Shown in pieces: positions 6,665-13,066 of a DNA stretch of 13,208 nucleotides. Each line of letters starts with the position of its first letter. Position 1 is the first letter of the stretch. Source of the stretch: Bacteroidota bacterium (GTDB lineage Bacteria; Bacteroidota; Bacteroidia; Flavobacteriales_D; JABDKJ01); assembly GCA_027621335.1 (NCBI GenBank), contig JAQCAN010000043.1, forward strand, positions 1-13,208. Reading direction: 5' to 3'. The notes below the pieces were generated by a model. That model worked only from the letters and a program-made list of their open reading frames with translations, was not told where the DNA came from and made no database searches. A program made the translations under genes and the position numbers.

Positions 6665-8668
6665 ATGCTCGAAGTCACCGAGGCCCTTCAGACCACCTAT
6701 ACTAGACAGGGTCTGGATGATCACACACTGATCGACCTGTACAAAGGCCTGCTCTATCCTCGCATGATCGAGGAGAAGATGCTCATACTCCTGCGTCAAG
6801 GCAAGATTTCCAAATGGTTCAGTGGCATTGGTCAAGAGGCCATATCTGTCGGGCTGGCCAAAGCCTTGCACAGCGATGAGTACATCCTGCCCATGCATCG
6901 GAATCTCGGTGTGTTCACAGGCCGGCAGATCCCTCTGAACCGACTCTTTGCTCAGTGGCAAGGGAAAGCTACCGGGTTCACCAAAGGGAGGGATCGTAGC
7001 TTCCACTTTGGGACTCAGGAATTCCATATCGTGGGTATGATTTCCCACCTGGGTCCACAACTAGGTGTGGCCGATGGCATCGCCTTGGCCCAGAAGCTCA
7101 AAGGCACTGGTAAGGTCACTGCGGTCTTCACTGGAGACGGTGGGACCAGCCAAGGAGATTTCCATGAATCGCTCAATGTCGCGGCTGTATGGAATCTACC
7201 TGTGATGTTCATTGTGGAGAATAATGGGTATGGACTTTCCACTCCGTCCTCAGAACAGTTCAAGTTCAAGCAGTTCATTGACAAAGGCATAGGATATGGG
7301 ATGGAAGCGGTGCAGATCGCTGGAAATAATATCGTAGAGACTTATACCAAGCTCAGTGTGTTGGCCGAGGACATGCGCAAGAATCCGCGACCAATATTAG
7401 TAGAGTGCATGACCTTCCGCATGAGGGGGCATGAGGAGGCCTCAGGAACCAAGTATGTCCCTCAGGAGCTATTCACCGAGTGGGAGAAGAAGGATCCGGT
7501 AAAGAACATGGAGTCTTTCTTGCTCAGAGAAGGGGTGTTGGATGAAGGAGGCGTGGAGGCCATTCAGGCCGAATTCAAAGCCCTTATCGATGCCGAACTG
7601 AAGATTGGCTTCGATGCCCCTGATGTAATCTTGTCCACAGAAATCGAATTGAGGGATGTCTATGCCGATGAGAGTGCCTTGGAACATGTCGATCCTAGCG
7701 GACAGACTTCTGAAAAACGTTTGATTGATGCCATCTCGGATGGTTTGAAAGAAGGAATGAAGCGCCATGATGACCTGGTTCTCATGGGGCAGGATATTGC
7801 AGAATATGGAGGGGTCTTCAAGATCACAGATGGTTTTGTGGAGGCCTTCGGAAAAGACCGCGTTCGGAATACCCCCTTGTGTGAAGCGGCTATACTAGGT
7901 GCAGGCCTCGGCCTTTCTGTGGTTGGAATGCGAGCCATGGTAGAGATGCAGTTTGCTGATTTCGTAAGTGAGGGCTTCAGTCAGATTGTGAACAACCTGG
8001 CCAAGCTCCATTACCGCTGGGGTCAGAATGTGAATGTCACGGTACGCATGCCGACTGGGGCAGGTGTGGCAGCCGGGCCTTTCCATAGCCAGAGCAATGA
8101 AGCCTGGTTCACCCATGTGCCTGGACTGAAAGTGGTCTACCCGGCTTTTCCGGCCGATGCGAAAGGACTGCTTTGCGCCAGTCTTGCAGACCCGAATCCA
8201 GTGATGTTCTTCGAACATAAGGCCCTCTATCGAAGCATCACCCAAGAGGTACCAGAGGGCTATTACACCTTGCCTATTGGTGTGGCCTGCTTAGTAAGCG
8301 AAGGCGAGGACATGAGCATCATCACCTATGGAATGGGTGTGCATTGGGCTTTGAAGGCCAAGGAAGAATTGGGCTTGGACCTGGACATTCTGGACTTGAG
8401 GACCTTGGTACCCTTGGATAAGGAGGCCATTTTCAATTCAGTAAAGAAAACGGGGAAAGTCCTTGTCCTTCATGAGGATACCACCTTCGGTGGCTTAGGA
8501 GGAGAGATCGCCTCACTCATCAACGAGGAGTGCTTTGATTGCTTGGATGCGCCAGTCAGGAGATTGGGGAGCTTGGATACCCCGGTGCCTTTTCAAGCCG
8601 ATCTGGAGAAACAGTTCCTGGCATCTAGCCGATTGAATCAAGTGCTTATCGAACTCAGGGATTACTGA
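6665..8668 (+). CDS. Fused alpha-beta E1 component of a 2-oxoacid (branched-chain-type) dehydrogenase
   Basis: This 667-residue protein joins E1-alpha (about 1-330) and E1-beta (about 345-667), which are two genes in most bacteria. E1 decarboxylates a 2-oxoacid with thiamine pyrophosphate and transfers the acyl group to the lipoyl domain of E2. The TPP/Mg2+ motif runs from GDG at 157-159 to NN at 186-187. RMRGHEEASGTKY at 252-264 is the E1-alpha active-site loop. In the beta half, E407 (PLCEAA) and H474 (PFHSQSNEAW) match conserved cofactor and active-site positions, and the transketolase C-terminal domain follows about 545-660. Branched-chain 2-oxoacids are the most likely substrates by family resemblance, but pyruvate cannot be excluded. 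No E2 or E3 gene is present here. Confidence 0.92.
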   Translation: MLEVTEALQTTYTRQGLDDHTLIDLYKGLLYPRMIEEKMLILLRQGKISKWFSGIGQEAISVGLAKALHSDEYILPMHRNLGVFTGRQIPLNRLFAQWQGKATGFTKGRDRSFHFGTQEFHIVGMISHLGPQLGVADGIALAQKLKGTGKVTAVFTGDGGTSQGDFHESLNVAAVWNLPVMFIVENNGYGLSTPSSEQFKFKQFIDKGIGYGMEAVQIAGNNIVETYTKLSVLAEDMRKNPRPILVECMTFRMRGHEEASGTKYVPQELFTEWEKKDPVKNMESFLLREGVLDEGGVEAIQAEFKALIDAELKIGFDAPDVILSTEIELRDVYADESALEHVDPSGQTSEKRLIDAISDGLKEGMKRHDDLVLMGQDIAEYGGVFKITDGFVEAFGKDRVRNTPLCEAAILGAGLGLSVVGMRAMVEMQFADFVSEGFSQIVNNLAKLHYRWGQNVNVTVRMPTGAGVAAGPFHSQSNEAWFTHVPGLKVVYPAFPADAKGLLCASLADPNPVMFFEHKALYRSITQEVPEGYYTLPIGVACLVSEGEDMSIITYGMGVHWALKAKEELGLDLDILDLRTLVPLDKEAIFNSVKKTGKVLVLHEDTTFGGLGGEIASLINEECFDCLDAPVRRLGSLDTPVPFQADLEKQFLASSRLNQVLIELRDY

Positions 8669-8675
8669 TTCCCAT

Positions 8676-8699
8676 CGCATCTCTGAGCCTTTCGATGCG
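8676..8699. promoter_or_regulatory. Inverted repeat in the pyrR promoter region
   Basis: CGCATC (8676-8681) and GATGCG (8694-8699) form a perfect 6-bp inverted repeat with a 12-nt spacer, one base before the -7 box. By position it overlaps where a -33 element would lie, so it could be an operator. It also lies 8 bp after the E1 stop and could act as a weak terminator, but the following tract (CTATATTTG) is a poor U-run. Confidence 0.35.
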
Positions 8700-8700
8700 C

Positions 8701-8708
8701 TATATTTG
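8701..8708 (+). promoter_or_regulatory. -7 box of the pyrR-pyrB promoter
   Basis: TATATTTG is a perfect match to the Bacteroidota -7 consensus TAnnTTTG. It ends 6 bp before the pyrR ATG at 8715, so transcription would begin at or within a few bases of the start codon. No convincing -33 TTTG is seen at the usual distance. Confidence 0.55.
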
Positions 8709-8714
8709 CCCGCG

Positions 8715-9263
8715 ATGAAACCGCTGACACTTCTGGATCAAAAACAGCTGGACTTGACCTTGAACAGGTTGGCCCTAGAGCTGATAGAGGTGCATGGTGA
8801 TTTCAAGGATTCAGCCATTGTAGGTATCCAGCGAACCGGAGCCTTGTTATCCAAGGCACTTGTAGACAAGATTCGGTTACTGAGACCAAAGTGCAAGCCG
8901 GTCCATGGGCTCTTGGATGTCACGTTTTTCAGGGATGATTTTGGGCGAAGGGAGAAGCCCCTTCAGGCCTTCAGTACAGAACTGGATTTCCCTGTTGAAG
9001 GGAAGCACATCGTTCTCGTGGATGATGTACTCTTCACCGGCCGTACTATCCGAGCAGCGATGGATGCACTCATCAGCTTGGGGAGACCCGCCCATGTGGA
9101 ATTAATGGTCCTGGTGGATAGGCGGTTTTCCAGGCAATTACCTATCGAACCGACCTATACCGGAAAACGAGTGGATTCCATAGCCTCACAGCATGTGGAT
9201 GTCCAATGGGATGATAAAGGATTCAAGAGGGCCATCCTCTTCGATAAGAATGAAAAACCATGA
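8715..9263 (+). CDS. pyrR: Bifunctional pyr operon regulator / uracil phosphoribosyltransferase PyrR
   Basis: PyrR is a phosphoribosyltransferase-fold protein that makes UMP from uracil and PRPP and, in many bacteria, binds pyr mRNA to attenuate transcription. The PRPP-binding loop VLVDDVLFTGRT is at 100-111. LDVTFFRDD at 67-75 and LVDRRFSRQLPI at 133-144 are PyrR-typical, and the 182-residue length is standard. I start it at the ATG at 8715. The upstream in-frame TTG at 8706 lies inside the -7 box TATATTTG and would add only three residues. The stop overlaps the pyrB start (ATGATG at 9260). Direct regulation by attenuation is not supported, because no leader or PyrR-binding stem-loop is visible upstream. 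Confidence 0.95.
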   Translation: MKPLTLLDQKQLDLTLNRLALELIEVHGDFKDSAIVGIQRTGALLSKALVDKIRLLRPKCKPVHGLLDVTFFRDDFGRREKPLQAFSTELDFPVEGKHIVLVDDVLFTGRTIRAAMDALISLGRPAHVELMVLVDRRFSRQLPIEPTYTGKRVDSIASQHVDVQWDDKGFKRAILFDKNEKP

Positions 9264-10192
9264 TGCATCTCCAATCCAAGCACCTCCTAGGCATACGTGA
9301 TCTACCCAAGAGTGACATCACCATTATCCTAGAATGGGCGGCCCATTTCAAGGAGATCATCAATCGACCGATCAAGAAGGTTCCCACCCTGAGAGACACG
9401 ACCATCGCGAACATCTTCTTCGAGAATTCTACCCGGACCCGCTTGTCCTTCGAGCTGGCGCAAAAACGTCTCTCGGCCGATGTGGTGAATTTCTCGGCCG
9501 CTTCCTCCTCGGTAAAGAAAGGGGAGACCCTCATCGATACCGTGAACAACATCTTGGCGATGAAGGTGGATATGGTAGTGATGCGTCATTCTGAACCTGG
9601 CGCGGCACGCTTCCTCGCTGAGAATGTAGATAGCAGGGTCATCAATGCCGGAGATGGCACCCATGAGCATCCGACTCAGGCTCTTTTAGATGCGTTCTCA
9701 CTCCAAGAGAAACTGGGCGATCTCAAAGGAAAACACATCGCGATCGTGGGAGATATCACGCACAGTCGTGTGGCCTTGTCCAATATCCATTGCTTGAAGA
9801 AGCTCGGGGCTATGGTCAGAGTGTGCGGACCTACCACATTGATTCCTAAGTATATAGATTCATTGGGAGTGGAGGTGTCGAACAACCTTGATGAGACCTT
9901 GGAATGGTGCGATGCTGTCAACATGCTTCGCATACAGATGGAGCGCCAGACCGATGCTAATTTTCCTTCGCTGAGGGATTATATGCTCAAGTTCCAACTC
10001 AATGCAGAGCGCTTATCACAGTTGAAGAAAGAATTGGTCATCCTTCATCCAGGCCCGATCAATAGAGGGGTCGAGATCACCAGCCAAGTGGCGGACTCCG
10101 ATCAGTCGGTCATCCTGGAGCAAGTGGAGAATGGGGTAGCAGTTCGTATGGCTGTTATCTTCCTATTGGCCCAAGGAATGAGCAGGTCTTAA
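9260..10192 (+). CDS. pyrB: Aspartate carbamoyltransferase catalytic subunit
   Basis: This enzyme catalyses the committed step of pyrimidine biosynthesis, carbamoyl phosphate plus L-aspartate to N-carbamoyl-L-aspartate. The 310-residue length is normal. Signature motifs are present: FFENSTRTRLSFE at 53-65 (STRTR binds carbamoyl phosphate), SSVKKGE at 83-89 (active-site 80s-loop lysine), HPTQALLDA at 137-145, and LHPGPINRG at 262-270 (aspartate-side loop). Two consecutive ATGs (9260 and 9263) overlap the pyrR stop by 4 or 1 bp, and either could be used. No pyrI regulatory subunit gene follows, so it is probably an unregulated or trimer-type enzyme (inference). Confidence 0.97.
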   Translation: MMHLQSKHLLGIRDLPKSDITIILEWAAHFKEIINRPIKKVPTLRDTTIANIFFENSTRTRLSFELAQKRLSADVVNFSAASSSVKKGETLIDTVNNILAMKVDMVVMRHSEPGAARFLAENVDSRVINAGDGTHEHPTQALLDAFSLQEKLGDLKGKHIAIVGDITHSRVALSNIHCLKKLGAMVRVCGPTTLIPKYIDSLGVEVSNNLDETLEWCDAVNMLRIQMERQTDANFPSLRDYMLKFQLNAERLSQLKKELVILHPGPINRGVEITSQVADSDQSVILEQVENGVAVRMAVIFLLAQGMSRS

Positions 10193-10199
10193 AATTGAT

Positions 10200-10207
10200 T
10201 AGATTTG
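10200..10207 (+). promoter_or_regulatory. -7 box upstream of the STAS gene
   Basis: TAGATTTG is a perfect TAnnTTTG match, 7 bp after the pyrB stop and 20 bp before the ATG at 10228. Transcription from it would start about 10211-10214. No -33 element is evident at consensus spacing. Confidence 0.5.
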
Positions 10208-10227
10208 TTACAAACACGCTAAAGGAC

Positions 10228-10599
10228 ATGAAGTTCGAAGTTGCAAACAAAGAGAAGCACAGCGTAGTGTCTTCTAAGTTGGAGAAGTTGGATGCTCAGC
10301 ATGCGCCCGACCTTAAATCTGAGCTTGTTCACCTCAGTAAGAACGGGGTGAAGCACATCATCATCGATCTCAAGGGAACGCGTTACTGTGATTCATCAGG
10401 CTTGAGCGCTATTCTTGTGGCCAATAGACTCTGTAAAGGAGAGAACGGAGTCTTCGTCTTAACCGGTCTAGAGCCTGCTGTGGCGAAACTAGTATCTATC
10501 TCACAATTGGATACAGTGCTGAATATCACCCCAACTCTTGCCGAGGCGGAAGACCTTCTCTATATGGAGATCGTCAGCAGGGATCTCGGTGCGGAATAA
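10228..10599 (+). CDS. STAS-domain protein (anti-sigma-factor antagonist-like)
   Basis: This is a 123-residue single STAS domain of the SpoIIAA/RsbV type, which in partner-switching systems is controlled by phosphorylation of a conserved serine. The segment IIIDLKGTRYCDSSGLSAIL at 44-63 contains the diagnostic D-S-S-G at 55-58, with a candidate phospho-serine. I chose the ATG at 10228 (MKFEVANKEKH), not the in-frame TTG at 10195, because the -7 box at 10200-10207 lies inside the longer version and the extra 11 residues do not look like the domain. AAAGGA directly precedes the ATG. No kinase, phosphatase or sigma factor partner is nearby. Its role could instead be in lipid or transport control, as for other stand-alone STAS proteins. 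Confidence 0.88.
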   Translation: MKFEVANKEKHSVVSSKLEKLDAQHAPDLKSELVHLSKNGVKHIIIDLKGTRYCDSSGLSAILVANRLCKGENGVFVLTGLEPAVAKLVSISQLDTVLNITPTLAEAEDLLYMEIVSRDLGAE

Positions 10600-10616
10600 T
10601 CGTTTTAACATATCTT

Positions 10617-11384
10617 ATGAAGACACCCATACTCGCCCTTCTCTTTTCCTTCGGTCTGTTCACCACGGGGGTTTCTCAATGCACGCCTGACCCTCTTTAT
10701 GCTGATTCAGTCTTTGGCGTATGGCCAGATACGATGACCAATTTCCCTCCTGCCGTGCTCAATCAAGAGTACTTCGCACAGATTGACATTCTTGTCCCCA
10801 ATAATGCCAGTTTGATACCAGGGTTCAGTCTACCGCCACTCCCCATAGATTCTGGAAGTGTAGAGACCGTCTTGGGACTGCCAGCTGGATTGATTTATTC
10901 GTGTAATTCTCAGTCTTCGAACGACTGTACCTTCCTAGCCTCACAACAAGGATGCGCCACCATAAGCGGTATTCCTACGGAAACGGGAACCTTCATCTTG
11001 AATTTGGATCTGGTGGCACACTTGGCTTTGCTGGGTTCTCCCATCTCCGTGCCTATCACATTCGATGGTTATCGCATCGTAGTCACTGATGAACCTCTGA
11101 GTATTGAAGATCTTAACCGTGATCAGCCCGGATTGTATCAGAACAAGCCCAACCCCTTCAAGGCCAGTACCATCATTCCATTCTATCTCAATAGGAATGA
11201 AGTGGTGAAACTCAGGGTGATGGACATGTTGGGGCAGGAAGTGGATTTCGAGGAAATCCAAGGGAAGAGAGGTGATAATAATTTCACCTATCAACCAGAA
11301 GGCTTGGAATCGGGTATCTATCTCTACTCTATCGAGACATCGGCTGGCATCATCACGAAGCGCATGATCTACGGCAAATATTGA
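10617..11384 (+). CDS. Secreted protein with type IX secretion (Por) C-terminal sorting domain
   Basis: This is a 255-residue exported protein of unknown function. Residues 1-20 form a signal peptide, with likely cleavage at VS/Q21, a common site in Bacteroidota. The middle part contains four cysteines (C22, C96, C104, C113). GLPAGLIYSC at 87-96 and ATISGIPTETGTF at 114-126 resemble a putative Ig-like (He_PIG) repeat. From about residue 173 the pattern LYQNKPNPF, then LRVMDMLGQEV at 199-209 and the ending GIITKRMIYGKY, is a T9SS type A sorting domain, directing secretion across the outer membrane. It starts 17 bp after the STAS gene. Structural or adhesive roles are possible, and no catalytic motif is visible. 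Confidence 0.88.
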   Translation: MKTPILALLFSFGLFTTGVSQCTPDPLYADSVFGVWPDTMTNFPPAVLNQEYFAQIDILVPNNASLIPGFSLPPLPIDSGSVETVLGLPAGLIYSCNSQSSNDCTFLASQQGCATISGIPTETGTFILNLDLVAHLALLGSPISVPITFDGYRIVVTDEPLSIEDLNRDQPGLYQNKPNPFKASTIIPFYLNRNEVVKLRVMDMLGQEVDFEEIQGKRGDNNFTYQPEGLESGIYLYSIETSAGIITKRMIYGKY

Positions 11385-11404
11385 TTTCTACAACCCTCTG
11401 AATT

Positions 11405-12328
11405 TTGGCTCTCAGACTGACCATATTGGGATGTGGATCAGCTCTTCCAGCAAAACAGAGGAATCCAAGTTCACAGCTCTTAAATACCCCTGATGGGATC
11501 TTCTTGATCGATTGCGGAGAGGGCACTCAGCTTCGAATGCGCCAAGAACATCTCAAATTGCAATCGCTGAGCCATGTGCTCATCAGTCATATGCATGGCG
11601 ACCATTATTTGGGTTTGGTGGGACTACTCTCATCCATGAACCTACTCGGCCGTACCAAGGAGATCACACTCATAGGGCCTGAGCATTTGGAGGACTTGGT
11701 GACTTCCCATTGCAGGTATTCGGGGTCCAAGTTCCAATATCCCATCCATTTCCAAGTCACCGATCATACAAAGTCAGCGCTGATCTATGAAAGCTCTCAC
11801 CTTCTGGTGAAGAGCTTTCCATTGATGCACAGAGTGCCAACTACAGGATTTCATTTTCAGGAAAAAACCCGTCCGCGAAAGCTCATCAAGAAGAAGTTGG
11901 AATTCTTCAATGTGCCCATCAAACAGCGGGTCCCCTTGACTATGGGTGAGGATTTCATCACCGAGGAAGGGGAGATCATCCCCAATGAGCGATTGACCAC
12001 GGATCCTCCGAAACCGACCAGTTACGCTTACTGTAGCGATACGGGCTACTTCCCGAGTGTCGTTGAGCATGTGAAAGGGTGCGACCTCTTGTATCATGAG
12101 GCGACATTTATGGATATGGACGCAGCACGAGCTAAGAAGACCCAGCACAGCACAGCACGACAGGCCGCCATGATTGCCAAAGAGGCAGAAGTAGACCAGC
12201 TCTTGCTTGGACATTATTCTGCTCGCTATCGGGAATTGGATGAGCTCTTGGCTCAAGCGAAGGAGGTCTTTCCTCAGTCTAGATTGGCTGAAGAAGGTCT
12301 GGTCATCGATATCGACAAGGATTGTTGA
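11405..12328 (+). CDS. rnz: Ribonuclease Z (tRNA 3'-processing endonuclease)
   Basis: RNase Z removes 3' trailers from tRNA precursors as a metallo-beta-lactamase-fold zinc enzyme. At 307 residues it is a normal short-form protein. The zinc motif SHMHGDH is at 61-67, with further ligands and conserved positions at H142, D212 (SDTGYFPS) and H270 (GHYSARY), and HSTARQAAMIAKEA at 248-261. LIDCGEGTQ at 34-42 is also typical. The start is a TTG at 11405: an in-frame TGA at 11399-11401 closes the frame just upstream, and the usual RNase Z N-terminus (xLxLTILG) begins there, while the first ATG would remove a conserved strand. It begins 20 bp after the T9SS protein gene. Confidence 0.95.
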   Translation: MALRLTILGCGSALPAKQRNPSSQLLNTPDGIFLIDCGEGTQLRMRQEHLKLQSLSHVLISHMHGDHYLGLVGLLSSMNLLGRTKEITLIGPEHLEDLVTSHCRYSGSKFQYPIHFQVTDHTKSALIYESSHLLVKSFPLMHRVPTTGFHFQEKTRPRKLIKKKLEFFNVPIKQRVPLTMGEDFITEEGEIIPNERLTTDPPKPTSYAYCSDTGYFPSVVEHVKGCDLLYHEATFMDMDAARAKKTQHSTARQAAMIAKEAEVDQLLLGHYSARYRELDELLAQAKEVFPQSRLAEEGLVIDIDKDC

Positions 12329-12340
12329 TGAATAGAAGAT

Positions 12341-12375
12341 CTAAGGCCGTATTCCTAGCCTTGGCTTATTTATAT
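12341..12375 (+). terminator. Candidate rho-independent terminator after rnz
   Basis: CTAAGGC (12341-12347) pairs with GCCTTGG (12358-12364), giving 7 bp with one G-U wobble around a 10-nt loop. A T-rich stretch (CTTATTTATATTT) follows. It lies 12 bp after the rnz stop. The stem is short, and the tail overlaps the next promoter's -7 box, so it is only a moderate candidate. Confidence 0.4.
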
Positions 12376-12378
12376 TTG
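12371..12378 (+). promoter_or_regulatory. -7 box of the LuxR-type regulator gene
   Basis: TATATTTG is a perfect TAnnTTTG match, ending 10 bp before the ATG at 12389. The predicted transcript start is about 12382-12385, giving a leader of only a few bases to 12389 or about 17 bases to the second ATG at 12401. No -33 element at consensus spacing is clear. Confidence 0.5.
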
Positions 12379-12388
12379 TTCTAAATAA

Positions 12389-13066
12389 ATGATAAGACCT
12401 ATGTTTCTTGCCATTGGAGATAATAACGAGTTGGATGTTCTGGGGCTCAAGGCTTTAGCTTTGAGTATGGATGAAGTAGACAAAGTTGAGGTCTTCTCCA
12501 GATCGAGTGAGCTTCTTGGTCTTAAGACCGCACCGCAAGTCATTTTATTGGATTTTTCAGCTGAGAATTTCGGATTAGAGTCCATTCAAAGGATCAAGGA
12601 GAAATTTCCAAAGACTCATATTGTGGCCATCACACCTATTCAATCCTCCAACACCATCTTGTCCGCAGTGAAGATGGGTATCACAGCCTATGTGAAGAAG
12701 GACTGTTCTATAGATGAGATCAAGGATTCCATTCTTCAGGCACAAAAGGGAAAAGTCTTCTTCTGCGGAGACATCCTCAGGTTATTAGATCTTCAGAACA
12801 TCGATCTGATGGACTTGGAGGACATGGAATTGAGCTGTGCCCCGGTTCTGCTAACCGATCGTGAGACTGAAATCCTCAGGTACATTGCGGTGGGGCATAC
12901 CAATGGCGAGATCGCGGAGATGCTGTTCCTCAGCAGCCATACGGTGAACACCCACCGCAAGAACATATTGAACAAGATAGGAGCGAATAATACCGCAGGA
13001 GCCGTACTCTATGCGGTCAAGGAAGGGGTCATAGAGCCTGAGAAATTCAGCTTCGTTAGAAACTGA
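12389..13066 (+). CDS. NarL/LuxR-family response regulator transcription factor
   Basis: This is a 225-residue two-domain DNA-binding regulator. The receiver domain (about 5-118) has the phospho-acceptor D55 (VILLDFS), T82 (AITP) and a lysine at K103/K104 (YVKKD). The first acidic site is D11 followed by N12-N13 rather than the usual pair of acids. After a linker rich in D and L (about 128-150), the LuxR-type helix-turn-helix spans about 154-212 (LTDRETEILRYIAVGHTNGEIA, then SSHTVNTHRKNILNKIG). The start could be ATG 12389 or ATG 12401 (MFLAIGDNN), because neither has a clear ribosome site. No histidine kinase gene is adjacent, so its input is unknown. The stop lies inside the end of the convergent membrane protein gene. 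Confidence 0.92.
   Translation: MIRPMFLAIGDNNELDVLGLKALALSMDEVDKVEVFSRSSELLGLKTAPQVILLDFSAENFGLESIQRIKEKFPKTHIVAITPIQSSNTILSAVKMGITAYVKKDCSIDEIKDSILQAQKGKVFFCGDILRLLDLQNIDLMDLEDMELSCAPVLLTDRETEILRYIAVGHTNGEIAEMLFLSSHTVNTHRKNILNKIGANNTAGAVLYAVKEGVIEPEKFSFVRN

Noticed and set aside
8669..8714. PyrR-dependent attenuator upstream of pyrR
   Set aside because: The 46-bp gap is too short for an anti-terminator/terminator pair, I see no PyrR-binding-loop consensus, and the -7 box leaves no leader RNA.
11774..12256. Minus-strand open frame of 160 codons within rnz
   Set aside because: It is opposite the conserved RNase Z zinc-site region and has no family features of its own, so it is best explained as a by-product of codon bias.
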